NCBI GenBank assembly: GCA_037367405.1
Contig: JAZKJV010009320.1
Coordinates: 310,001 to 374,000, forward strand
Length of the DNA stretch: 64,000 nucleotides
Source of the DNA: Ottelia alismoides
Lineage: Eukaryota > Streptophyta > Magnoliopsida > Alismatales > Hydrocharitaceae
Reading direction: 5' to 3'
The first letter of the stretch is position 1, and each line of letters opens with the position of its first letter. The notes beneath the pieces were generated by a model that saw only the letters and a list, made by a program, of their open reading frames with translations, was not told where the DNA came from and did not search any database. The position numbers were made by a program, and so were the translations under genes. This document shows positions 10,292 to 19,464 of this stretch, piece by piece.

Positions 10292-11632
10292 GCAATGAGC
10301 ATAGCCAAATTGATTTTTGTCATCCTTGTATAAAAATTTTTTATTCATTGAGCAGCTATTGTTTTATTCCTATTAATCACCATGCTCATTTATTCATTCA
10401 CTGTGATTACTTTATCTGCTCTATTTGACTGACTGAGTATGCTAATGCAATCTTTTTGTGACTTTGATGCGAGGGACCGCCACGTGAGGATGGCTTCCTA
10501 GGAGGCCAAGGCAGCCGAGCTTGGAGGAGGATGGTCTTCTCTTCTCATGACCATCTGGAGAGTGCACCAAAGAAGCAAAGAGAGGGGCATTAGATAGGCT
10601 AGATATTTAGGAAAATTATTTTTTGTAATTCATGGTGAGAGAGAGACTCTTTGGCATGTAATTAAACAGGACTCTACTCTTCACAATGAGGTCCAGTGCC
10701 CGGGTGATTGTTCACCTGGGGGCCTTATCGCGGTTTTTTTCGAGCTTTCATCGCCTTCTTTTATTTTGTCTTCCGATGTTTTGAGCTTTCCGTCTTTCTT
10801 TTACTTTGTTTTGTGTGCTTGGAGCCCCTAGATATAGGTTGCTTGACTCGGTAGCTAGGTCCAAACATTAATAAGAATGCATGTTCCTATAGTCTACCTC
10901 GATTGGATCTAGTCAAATTCAAACAAGTTGTAAATTTGTCTCTTAGTCCCATGTGCCGTAGCGAACCCTGTAAAGCGCTTTCTCCTACCCTCAATTTGTT
11001 GAGCAGAGCAGGGGTGAGCCAAGATCGGACTCTCTTGGGCTAGAGACAAATGAGCAACTTATGGTTCTTCACGCTGATAGCAGCTTATGTTTAGGACGAT
11101 TTTGTGCCTTGCATACCGACATGTAGATAGGTTTAAAAATTCTGTTTTGCATACCACATGGAGAGAGCTGGGATGCACTGTAAGTCTTCTAACTCAGCAT
11201 GCATCATTCGGTTCAATGGTGAGATTTCCATCATGGAACCACTTGCATGGCTTTTCCGCTATCTCCCTCTGATTTTGAGCACCTAGGACTTAAATGAAAA
11301 TCTACAAAAACGTTAGGCGCTGGTATGAAAACAGATCCAAAAAAAAGTGAAAACCAAAAAAAATCAAAACCAGGGGACTGCTAAATAAACTTTGACCTTA
11401 ATTAAAATCTGTAACGGACTATCATTGTACCGGGTTCATAAAGCTCTCATTGTTTTCAGGTACCTTGGAGGGGGACCAAAACCCTACTCCCTTGAGCGAG
11501 TGCGACCCCTAAGGATAGAAAGCCCAAAACCCAATCTGCAACTGCCTTGTGTATCGCCTGGATTTCCGAAGTAATGGCGCTTCTATCGTACGTAGGCGAG
11601 TAGGACTTGGTCACTAATGGTGACTCTCTGTT

Positions 11633-11920
11633 GTGAGAGCATCGACCCTGTCCGAAGTATTGAGCATAGGCCACGCCTTCACGGGGGTGTTTGTCTCATC
11701 GTCCTGCGTCCGAGTAGGTTCTTGCATGCTCACGGGTGATTCCGTTGCGAGCGAGAACCGAAGTATTGGTTTCGCCTATCGGCTTCCTCTCTCTTTTCTT
11801 TGGCTGAGTAGGGATCCAGGAAGGGTTACAAGGACTCCAAAAAGTACAGACTACAGGTTACACAGGAGGAGGACAAGTACGGGATACTCTTCTGGCAGTA
11901 CTCTCTCTCCTATAGGGTAG
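11633..11920 (+). CDS. Possible small leader ORF (95 codons)
   Basis: No known domain. It shares a run of residues with the minus-strand frame 33453-33695 of element B: SIGHAFTGVFVS against SISHAFTRVFVS, then LTGDSVA in both, then FLWL in both. The surrounding DNA is also conserved, so nucleotide-level constraint such as RNA structure may explain the match. Not supported as a gene without a codon-substitution test. Confidence 0.25.
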   Translation: MRASTLSEVLSIGHAFTGVFVSSSCVRVGSCMLTGDSVASENRSIGFAYRLPLSFLWLSRDPGRVTRTPKSTDYRLHRRRTSTGYSSGSTLSPIG

Positions 11921-12210
11921 CGTACTAAGGACTTGTTATGAGATATGCCTGAAAATCGCAACTCTAAAAATGAAAAGATAATAAATAGCCGAGCTTTCAC
12001 GGCTTCACATGGCGTGAGTTGGTGAACCCAATTTTGTCTTGTTTTGTATGGATCAAGATTAAGGTTCAAAGATCAAAGTCCCGCGCCTTTGCGCAAATTT
12101 TGTTATGTCTTCCTTTGACCACCCCGCTCAACCGAGCCTTTCTACTGTTTTACACTCCTTTTGTTCCTCGTTGACCATCGTATCATTCTTCCAAAATCCA
12201 ACATCCTCTT

Positions 12211-12513
12211 GTGCTTCGCGAAGTTGATCCATGGATGGTTTCGTCGGGACCATGCCGACACTTACATCGATTCCATAGACTCAACTCCGCCAATAATTTC
12301 GAGGCGATTCCCGAGAACCGATCCGGACTTTGCGGATTGAACTCCAGACTCCTCGTTTTCTACCTTTCTCTTGACCACCCAATAAACTGGGATCACTTCT
12401 GTCCCACTACCACCGTTGTGAATGTGAGTCGATTACAGTCTACATCTCTTTCCCATTCACAACATGCTGGGGTTGACCTGAATTCCAGCTTAATCACGGC
12501 AGCTGAAAGTTAA
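12211..12513 (+). CDS. Possible upstream ORF homologous to the N-terminal Gag extension of element B
   Basis: The 100-codon ORF ends with SHSQHAGVDLNSSLI, which resembles LHSQPSGIDSNLGLI at the start of the gag frame in B (32627-32875). In B that stretch is in frame with gag; in A it is in another frame and ends in TAA about 100 bp before gag. Gag in this family may therefore once have started further upstream. Alternatively these are short leader ORFs of no function. Confidence 0.3.
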   Translation: MLREVDPWMVSSGPCRHLHRFHRLNSANNFEAIPENRSGLCGLNSRLLVFYLSLDHPINWDHFCPTTTVVNVSRLQSTSLSHSQHAGVDLNSSLITAAES

Positions 12514-12614
12514 TTGCAAGTGATCTGATTCGGACTACCTCATTCTGCAGATAGAAGCCAGAGCGAGCCCTGGAGTCTACTCCGGAGTTCATCTCGTCCG
12601 ACTCAGACCCTGAC

Positions 12615-13541
12615 ATGGCTCCAGGAGGAAAGGGCAAGGGTCAGCAGCCACCCATACCAGAGGGACAGGTGCCAGATCAGAATCAAGTCAATGCACAGTT
12701 GCTGGCATCTATACAGGCTATCCAGCAGGAGCTGACTGAGCAGGCCCTTACGCAGACCGCTTTCCAGGACATGTTGAATGATATGATAAACCGTAACGAC
12801 GGAGGAGGAGGCCGAGGCAGAGGAGGCAGGGGAGGAGGAGGTGGAGGTGGAGAAGGTGGTGATGACCACAATGATGATCCCGAATTCCCACCACTGCCAA
12901 AACCGACACTCAAAGAAACATACAATCCGGGAGACAGCCAGATGACCGAGTGGATTCTCATTCCACCGGTACACGCTCACTTTGAGCTGAAGCCCCAATT
13001 CATAGCCCTTCTCCCTGCATTCCATGGCAACACCAATGAAGAGCCGTACATTCACCTGCAGCAATTCTCCCGCATTTGCCGCACCACCCACTATCCGAAT
13101 GTCCCCCTGGACATTGTCAATATGACGGCTTTCCCCTTCAGTCTACAGGATAAGGCCCTCTATTGGGTCAATCATATGGGAAAGGTCGTGACGACCTGGG
13201 AGGAGTTGAAGTCCGCCTTCCTGCACAAGTACTACCCTCTCGGTCGGCTCAACCAGATGCGAGCACGTATTAGTAATTTCTCCCAAGGAGCACATGAGTC
13301 CGTACACGAGGCTTGGGAGAGATTTACTGATCTGCAGGAGAAGTGTCCCCACCACGAGATCCCTAAGACCAGCCTGGTCCAGCATTTCTTCGGAAGACTC
13401 AATATTGAAAGTCAAAGGCTCGTGGACGCAGCATGTGGGGGCTCCCATTTCAACAAGGATGAAGATGTTGTCTGGCAGATTTTTGAAGAAATGGCCGAAG
13501 GAGAGGCCGCCCTCTCTTCATCCAAGGCATACCAGAAGTAG
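12615..13541 (+). CDS. gag: Gag polyprotein, N-terminal and core part (element A)
   Basis: Structural protein that forms the virus-like particle and packages element RNA. The 308-residue ORF starts MAPGGKGKG. Residues about 62-80 are Gly/Arg-rich (RGRGGRGGGGGGGEGG). The retrotransposon Gag core covers about residues 130-285, with FPFSLQDKALYWVNHM, TTWEELKSAFLHKYYP and HESVHEAWERFTDLQEKCPH, as in Athila and related plant gypsy Gag. No CCHC zinc knuckle is visible. The ORF stops at TAG (13539-13541), but the same frame then continues as Gag-like sequence to about 14260. The aligned codon in element B is a leucine codon, so the TAG looks like a point mutation; readthrough is a weaker option. The start at 12615 is the first good ATG, but homology in B suggests an upstream extension. 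Confidence 0.9.
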   Translation: MAPGGKGKGQQPPIPEGQVPDQNQVNAQLLASIQAIQQELTEQALTQTAFQDMLNDMINRNDGGGGRGRGGRGGGGGGGEGGDDHNDDPEFPPLPKPTLKETYNPGDSQMTEWILIPPVHAHFELKPQFIALLPAFHGNTNEEPYIHLQQFSRICRTTHYPNVPLDIVNMTAFPFSLQDKALYWVNHMGKVVTTWEELKSAFLHKYYPLGRLNQMRARISNFSQGAHESVHEAWERFTDLQEKCPHHEIPKTSLVQHFFGRLNIESQRLVDAACGGSHFNKDEDVVWQIFEEMAEGEAALSSSKAYQK

Positions 13542-14399
13542 CCCCAGATCCTCCAGAAACAAGTTCACATTGCTGCATCCAAAGAAGCAGAGAGAGATGA
13601 GAGATCCAACCTCAGCATCATTGGGGGCCATCTCTCTAAGATTGATATCATTGAGAAGCGATCACAGGACCTTGAGAAACTCGCTGTGATCGAGAAGAGG
13701 ACCCAAAACCTGGATAAGCTCGATCAGATCAACAAGCACCTCGAGCTGTTGGTCGGTACGATCAACTCTGTCCAGTCGGCTACACCATCAGACGCTCCCG
13801 CTGAGAAGAAGGACGAGCCGCAACCGCAGCATCAGCCTCAGCCGAGTCAGCAGCCACCGGCAGTCCAGCACGTGTACTACGTGCAGGCGCCCGACCAGGG
13901 CCCACCGCAGCAGCAGATGGTCGTTTACCAGCCAGAGTTCCTTTCCATTCCTGATCCAGTTTTCCCACCACCACCCCTGATCCAAGAAGTTAACGGGGTA
14001 TGGACGAATGATGCACTGCCGACCCATCCTCAGGGACAACCCCAGGGTCAGCAATTTGCCAACCGGCAGTACCACCAACCTCAGGGTGGTCGTTTTGGCC
14101 AAACCTCTCAACCTCACCAACAACACCAGCAGCCTCCTCAGTTCGCACACCAATGGAGGCAGAACTTTCCGTATCAGCAGCAGCCGCAGTATCGCCACCC
14201 ACAGCCGTATCACCAGTATGCGGCTGCTCAGCCTCAACCATACCAGCAGTATCCACCTCATCCTACCAGCAACTTCAACTTCCTGCTCCACCACAGCAAC
14301 ACTACCAGCAGCCTCCCCACTCATCTAACCAACAGCAGCGTGGTCTGCACGCTGCATCTTCTGATGTGCCCCCAGCTAATCCCACCATGGAGTGTCTAG
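13542..14399 (+). pseudogene. gag: Gag C-terminal part after the in-frame stop
   Basis: Same frame as the Gag core, directly after the TAG. It has a coiled-coil-like repeat of I/L/V heptads (DIIEKRSQDLEKLAVIEKR, about 13640-13760) matched in element B at 31544-31735. A Gln/Pro-rich tract follows (about 13800-14260). From about 14260 this frame stops looking like the family and ends at 14399, while the frame starting at 14153 takes over. That points to a small indel near 14258-14264. No slippery heptamer is visible there, so programmed -1 frameshifting is not supported. Confidence 0.75.
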
Positions 14400-17300
14400 C
14401 CCAGCTTGTTCAAGGGCTAGCGGAGACGACCAAGCGGCTTGATGACCTGACCGCCACTCGCACTACCATTCCGGCGCAGGTCGAAGCCAACCCCAACAAT
14501 TTCAAGAAGAAGGAGCAGGTAGAATGTGGTGTCCAGTCCGCGTGTGATAATGATATTACTGTTTATTCTAATGTTGTTACTCTCAGGAGCGGTAGGGCCT
14601 TGCCTCCGCCTGCTACCAGATGTGGGGTGAATAAAGAAACATGTGGATCGTCATCTTCTGCATCAGCTGTGCCAGCTCTAGGGGTGGGTGAGGAGGAAGA
14701 GGAAGGAGAAGCCAGTCCAGCCGTCGTGCCATGTCATCAGCCTCAGCCAAAAAGACAAAAAAATCAGCAAAAACAAAAACAACAAAAAGAAGCATGTAGC
14801 AGAAGTGAAGCCGCGCCAGCTTTGGAGGAGCCGCCAGCAACAGCCGATCCCTTGCCAGCCGATGGAGCCGATGCTACCCTTTTTGATCGCCCAACCGCAC
14901 CAGCATATTCAGATCCAGCTTGTACTCCTTTTTGTAGTTCGGATGTACAACATTCTGTGGGCGATGATTTTGATGTAAATAAGAACTCTAATTTTCCTGC
15001 TAGTAATGTGAATATTCCTTTTCCGCATGCAATACAAAAATCCAAAAAAATTGCAAAAAGGAAAAATGCATTGTCTGATCCAGGTGTCGTGGACATTTTG
15101 GATAAATTGACTGTTGAGATTCCCTTGTCGAAGGTCGTAGAATACATGCCAGCCGTGAAGAAAGGACTGAAAGAGGCATGTACTAACAGGCGTCGCCCAG
15201 CGCAAGACAACAGACGCCGAGAGGTAGAAAAGCACGTCTTATCCATGGCCACAGTTGCAGCTATCACCAACCTCCCCCAGAAAAAGCAAGATACAGGAGC
15301 ACCTCTGATCAGTTGTGTGATTTTCGATCAGGTCTTCGAGCGCACTCTTCTTGACAGTGGTTCTTCCATCAACCTTTTGCCCTCATCCATAATGCAAGAA
15401 TTCGGGCTGGGACCACTCAAACAGACACGAATGATCCTTCAGTTCGCTGACCGATCCGTTAAGCGGCCCCGAGGTTATTTGGAAGACGTGATAGTTACCG
15501 TGCAGGAGATGAAATTCCCAGCTGACTTTGTAGTCCTTGATATGGACTCACCTGCACCGCTACTCCAGACCCCTATCATCCTCGGCAGACCATTTCTCCG
15601 TACTTCAGGTGCCGTGGTTGATTACGGGTCCGGAAAGATCACTTTCAGCTCGAATACCCACCAAATCACGATCAATATGAACAAGGAGCAGAATGCCACA
15701 ACTGATGGGAGTCAAGCAGCATCAGAAGCAGACTGTGATTTTATTGCAGAAATCAGAGATTCAGAGTTGTCGCTAGACGATCCATGGACCCGAGAAATCC
15801 TCACTCTTGAGGAGGACTTGGAAAGCACAGTCAGCATATGCTCCGATGATTTGTGGGAGACAGATTCTCAGATACAGACGCATCTTATTGAGCATTCACT
15901 CCAGACCGAACATGATCAGCTCACCGCAGAACCATTCGGTACATCACTGGGATCTCAACAGGATGTTGAGGATGGTAACAGTCTCAAGGTACATCCCACC
16001 ACCAGCATGGTATCAGAAGTGACTGATAAAGTGGACAGAACAAAACCAGAACTCAAGCCACTTCCTGCAGGCCTGAAGTATGCTTTCCAAGCGGGTGAAG
16101 AACAAATGTATCCGGTCATTATCAGCAGCAGACTGAATCCGGATCAGGAATCTCGACTTCTCGAGGTTCTAGAAAAGAACCGCAAGGCACTTGGTTGGAG
16201 CGTATCAGATCTCCGAGGGATAAATCCAGCTCTGTGCTCACACCATATTTATCTAGAAGACGATGCCAAGCCGTCCCGCGAATTTCAGAGAAGATTGAAC
16301 CCTAACCTTCGGGACGTGGTCATGAAAGAAATCACAAAATGGTGTGATGCAGGCTTCATCTATCCCATCTTCGATTCAAAATGGGTAAGCCCCCTGCATG
16401 TAGTTCCCAAGAAATCCGGGCTTACCGTGGTCACAAATGAAAAAGGAGAGGAAATTTCTACTCGGATACCAACCTCTTGGCGGGTGTGTGTTGACTACCG
16501 CCGTCTTAATGAAGCAACCAAGAAGGACCACTTTCCCTTGCCATTTATTGACCAAGTCTTGGAGAGATTAGCAGGCAAGGAGTTCTTCTGCTTTCTGGAT
16601 GGGTATTCCGGGTACAACCAAGTGGCGATTGCCCCTGAGGATCAAGAGAAGACTACCTTCACTTGCCCGTCCGGTACCTACGCCTTCAAGAGGATGCCCT
16701 TTGGATTATGCAATGCACCCGCAACCTTCCAAAGATGCATGCTAGCTGTATTCACCGAGATGGTAGGCAGTTTTCTCGAGGTGTTCATGGATGATTTCTC
16801 TGTCTATGGTGATAGTTTCGATTCTTGCCTCGAGCACCTAGACAGAGTGCTGCAGAAATGTCGGGAAGTCAATTTAGTCAATTTAGTGCTCTCATGGGAA
16901 AAGAGCCACTTTATGGTCACCGAGGGTATTGTGCTTGGCCATGTCGTTTCCAAACGTGGCATGGAAGTCGACCCAGTCAAGGTGGATGTCATTTCAAACC
17001 TTCAGCCACCTCAGTCAGTAAAGAATGTGAGGTCATTCTTGGGGCATGTGGGATTTTACAGACGATTTATCAAGGACTTCAGCCTCATTGCCCGACCTCT
17101 GACAGAACTCTTGTGCAAGGTGACGGAGTTCATTGTTGATCAGCTGGTTCTCCTTGCTTTCAATCAATTGAAGGAGCTTATCACTCAGGCTCCGATCTTA
17201 CAGCCTCCCGACTGGACTCTTCCATTTGAGATAATGACCGATGCGTCAGATTTTGCAGTCGAAGCTGTTCTTGGACAGAGGAAAGACAAGGCGCCCTATG

Positions 17301-19027
17301 CCATTCACTATGCCAACAGAACATTAGATGAAGCTCAAAGAAATTATACAGTGACAGAGAAAGAACTGCTGGCTGTGGTTTTCGCCTTAGAGAAGTTCAG
17401 ATCCTATCTGTTAGGGTCGAAGGTCACAATTTTCACGGACCACTCTGCTATCCGATACCTACAGCAGAAGAAGGATGCCAAGCCAAGACTGATTCGCTGG
17501 ATCCTTCTCCTCCAGGAATTCGATCTGGAAATCAAGGACAAACCTGGAGTTCAGAATGTGGTAGCATATCACCTCTCCAGAATTGAGCAGCATGAGTCTC
17601 CTCTGAGCAATGCACCTATCACAGAAACCTTCCCTGACGAAGCTATCTTAGAAGTGGATTCTCTCCCTTGGTATGCTGACATTGTCAATTACCTCGCCTC
17701 GGGGGTAATACCTTCGGATTGGACAAAGAATCAGAAGAACAAATTCATGTCGACCATCCGCTTCTACCAGTGGGAAGATCCTCTTCTATTCAGAGAAGGG
17801 GCAGATTGTATTTGGTGCAGGTGCATCCCTCAGACGGAGCAATCTAGTGTCCTCGAGCATTGTCATTCGCTCGAATCTGGTGGACACCATTCTGGAGATC
17901 GTACGGCAGCGAAAGTATTGCAGTGTGGCTTCTGGTGGCCCACATTATTCAAGGATGCAGCAGACTTTGTTAAAAGATGTATTGACTGTCGGCGACTGAA
18001 AGGCACACTCACTGCCAAAGATTCAATGCCTCTGAAAATTATTCAGATAGCCGACGTCTTCGATGCATGGGGCATTGACTTCATGGGACCTTTCCCTAAC
18101 AGTCAAGGTTTTGAGCACATCCTTCTTGCCGTCGATTACGTGAGTCGTTGGGTTGAAGCTATTCCCGCCCGAGCCGCCGACAGCAAAACAGTTTGCCAGA
18201 TCCTGAAGAAGAACATCATTTCGCGGTTCGGGATACCAAAGATTCTCATCTCAGACGGGGGTAGCCATTTCATCAACAGAGAGGTCAAGAAGTTAATGAA
18301 GGAGTACGGCATCGATCACCGTGTCGCGTCTCCTTATCATCCACAGACCAATGGCATGGCGGAGTTATCCAATAGAGAAATCAAGACCATATTGCAGAAA
18401 CTTGTTAGGCCAAACAGAAAAGACTGGTCTCAACTCTTGGACTCAGCTCTTTGGGCTTATCGTACGGCCTACAAGTCTCCCTTGGGCATGTCGCCCTACC
18501 GTCTTGTATATGGTAAACCATGCCATCTTCCCGTGGAATTAATTCACAAATCTCTTTGGGCAATTAGTAATTGTAACTTGGACTCACGAAAAAGTGGTCA
18601 GAAGAGAAAAGACGATCTCAACAGGCTCTTGGAATTCCGAGACTGCGCCTACGATAACACCTTGATGTACAAGGAGAAGGTGAAACGCTGGCATGACCGG
18701 CACATCAGACGAAAGACCTTCGACGTTGGGCAGAAAGTGTGGTTGTTTGATGCAAAGTTGCGGATATTCCCAGGCACATTAAAGAGTAAGTGGACAGGGC
18801 CATTCCGAGTATGTGAAGTGCGTGACAACGGAAGCATTGCAATATCAGAATTGTCCCCTGACGCACAGTCCTTCGTCGTCAACGGCCAACTACTGAAGCC
18901 TTACTTGGAACCCGATGCATTCTTGGCCATTGTTGACTCTATTCAACTAGTACACCACGATGACACCTACACAGCACCTGCAGCACCAAAAGATTCATAC
19001 GATGTACTCCAACCACTATTTCTTTGA
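14153..19027 (+). CDS. pol: Pol polyprotein: protease, RT, RNase H, integrase (element A)
   Basis: Replication polyprotein of the retrotransposon, open over 1,624 codons; meaningful sequence begins near 14260. Domain order is PR-RT-RH-INT (gypsy type). Linker: IPAQVEANPNNFKKKEQ at about 106-122, then a Lys/Gln/Glu-rich stretch. Protease: LLDSGSSINLLP with the active Asp at 401, ILGRPFL near 475. RT: WRVCVDYRRLN at 776, Asp 816 in FLDGYSGY, FMDD at 878-881. RNase H: TDASD at 1029-1033, TEKE near 1069, TDHSA near 1096. Integrase: His 1238, His 1245/1246, Cys 1276 and 1279 for zinc, then Asp 1309, Asp 1368, Glu 1404, a D58D35E spacing; WTGPF near 1547. Oddities: a tandem NLVNLV in the RT (duplicated 9 bp near 16868-16885) and Glu in place of the usual Gly in AVEAVLGQ of RNase H. 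There is no intact gag-pol reading frame upstream, and no env-like ORF downstream. Confidence 0.95.
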   Translation: MEAELSVSAAAAVSPPTAVSPVCGCSASTIPAVSTSSYQQLQLPAPPQQHYQQPPHSSNQQQRGLHAASSDVPPANPTMECLAQLVQGLAETTKRLDDLTATRTTIPAQVEANPNNFKKKEQVECGVQSACDNDITVYSNVVTLRSGRALPPPATRCGVNKETCGSSSSASAVPALGVGEEEEEGEASPAVVPCHQPQPKRQKNQQKQKQQKEACSRSEAAPALEEPPATADPLPADGADATLFDRPTAPAYSDPACTPFCSSDVQHSVGDDFDVNKNSNFPASNVNIPFPHAIQKSKKIAKRKNALSDPGVVDILDKLTVEIPLSKVVEYMPAVKKGLKEACTNRRRPAQDNRRREVEKHVLSMATVAAITNLPQKKQDTGAPLISCVIFDQVFERTLLDSGSSINLLPSSIMQEFGLGPLKQTRMILQFADRSVKRPRGYLEDVIVTVQEMKFPADFVVLDMDSPAPLLQTPIILGRPFLRTSGAVVDYGSGKITFSSNTHQITINMNKEQNATTDGSQAASEADCDFIAEIRDSELSLDDPWTREILTLEEDLESTVSICSDDLWETDSQIQTHLIEHSLQTEHDQLTAEPFGTSLGSQQDVEDGNSLKVHPTTSMVSEVTDKVDRTKPELKPLPAGLKYAFQAGEEQMYPVIISSRLNPDQESRLLEVLEKNRKALGWSVSDLRGINPALCSHHIYLEDDAKPSREFQRRLNPNLRDVVMKEITKWCDAGFIYPIFDSKWVSPLHVVPKKSGLTVVTNEKGEEISTRIPTSWRVCVDYRRLNEATKKDHFPLPFIDQVLERLAGKEFFCFLDGYSGYNQVAIAPEDQEKTTFTCPSGTYAFKRMPFGLCNAPATFQRCMLAVFTEMVGSFLEVFMDDFSVYGDSFDSCLEHLDRVLQKCREVNLVNLVLSWEKSHFMVTEGIVLGHVVSKRGMEVDPVKVDVISNLQPPQSVKNVRSFLGHVGFYRRFIKDFSLIARPLTELLCKVTEFIVDQLVLLAFNQLKELITQAPILQPPDWTLPFEIMTDASDFAVEAVLGQRKDKAPYAIHYANRTLDEAQRNYTVTEKELLAVVFALEKFRSYLLGSKVTIFTDHSAIRYLQQKKDAKPRLIRWILLLQEFDLEIKDKPGVQNVVAYHLSRIEQHESPLSNAPITETFPDEAILEVDSLPWYADIVNYLASGVIPSDWTKNQKNKFMSTIRFYQWEDPLLFREGADCIWCRCIPQTEQSSVLEHCHSLESGGHHSGDRTAAKVLQCGFWWPTLFKDAADFVKRCIDCRRLKGTLTAKDSMPLKIIQIADVFDAWGIDFMGPFPNSQGFEHILLAVDYVSRWVEAIPARAADSKTVCQILKKNIISRFGIPKILISDGGSHFINREVKKLMKEYGIDHRVASPYHPQTNGMAELSNREIKTILQKLVRPNRKDWSQLLDSALWAYRTAYKSPLGMSPYRLVYGKPCHLPVELIHKSLWAISNCNLDSRKSGQKRKDDLNRLLEFRDCAYDNTLMYKEKVKRWHDRHIRRKTFDVGQKVWLFDAKLRIFPGTLKSKWTGPFRVCEVRDNGSIAISELSPDAQSFVVNGQLLKPYLEPDAFLAIVDSIQLVHHDDTYTAPAAPKDSYDVLQPLFL

Positions 19028-19104
19028 TTTTCTTCTTTTCTTCTTTTCTTCTTTTCCTTTTCTATTTTCTTTTTCTAAAAGGTGCCGCCTTTGTAGACAG
19101 TTTT

Positions 19105-19141
19105 CTATACTTAGGACGTACTTTGTCCTAAGTATAGGGGG
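19105..19141 (+). other. Hairpin-PPT module 1
   Basis: A perfect 13-bp stem, CTATACTTAGGAC (19105-19117) with GTCCTAAGTATAG (19125-19137), 7-nt loop, directly followed by a run giving AAGTATAGGGGG. This core equals that of the true PPT at 21753-21765. Counterparts occur in B, C and D. Confidence 0.85.
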
Positions 19142-19199
19142 ATGTGCACCTAGAGTTTTTAATTTCGATCCGATCTTCTCCATTGTCTCCTCTTCTTGT

Positions 19200-19235
19200 C
19201 TATACTTAGGAGTATCTTACCCTAAGTATAGGGGG
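19200..19235 (+). other. Hairpin-PPT module 2
   Basis: Stem CTATACTTAGG (19200-19210) with CCTAAGTATAG (19221-19231), then AAGTATAGGGGG. Confidence 0.85.
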
Positions 19236-19298
19236 AGACGATCTGAGCACGATCAGTATATTCCCACCCTTGACCCTCCTCGCTTTTTGTACAATCTG

Positions 19299-19335
19299 CT
19301 ATACCTAGGATTCTTTGATCCTAAGTATAGGGGGG
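19299..19335 (+). other. Hairpin-PPT module 3
   Basis: Stem CTATACCTAGGAT (19299-19311) with ATCCTAAGTATAG (19318-19330), one mismatch, then six G. Confidence 0.85.
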
Positions 19336-19387
19336 ACGGTTAACTTCTCATTCATTCATTCCTCTTATATTTATTCTTTAGATCTGT

Positions 19388-19464
19388 CTATACTCAGTAT
19401 GAGTTATGTCTGTGCTTTTTCCTTTCGATCTATGAGGACATAGCTCAAACTGAGTATAGGGGGG
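19388..19464 (+). other. Hairpin-PPT module 4
   Basis: A longer stem. CTATACTCAGT with a following ATGAGTTATGTC pairs with GACATAGCTCAA and ACTGAGTATAG at 19437-19459, and GAGTATAGGGGGG closes the module. The loop is larger than in modules 1-3, as in the module-4 copies of B, C and D. A short GTATATAC repeat pair follows at about 19467-19482. Confidence 0.8.

Larger units (their letters stand above)
10292..12614 (+). other. Element A leader between PBS and gag
   Basis: Long leader without a recognised protein. The segment at about 11400-11960 is conserved in reverse complement in element B (33400-33850). ORFs of 60-100 codons occur at 11087, 11392, 11633 and 12211. The ORF at 11633-11920 matches a frame in B at 33453-33695. 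The end of the ORF at 12211-12513 matches the sequence just before gag in B. The leader could hold RNA packaging or translation signals. Confidence 0.65.

Noticed and set aside
14240..14275. Programmed -1 ribosomal frameshift at gag-pol
   Set aside because: No slippery heptamer at the frame change; a small indel in a repetitive tract is simpler.
14613..15270. Antisense ORFs under gag-pol of A
   Set aside because: Shadows of the real coding strand.
19105..19464. CRISPR-like direct repeat array
   Set aside because: The repeated unit is a hairpin with a G-run, spacers are irregular, and it sits inside a plant retrotransposon.
19105..19464. Bacterial-type terminators (hairpin plus tract)
   Set aside because: The tract after the stem is G, not T, and the context is eukaryotic.
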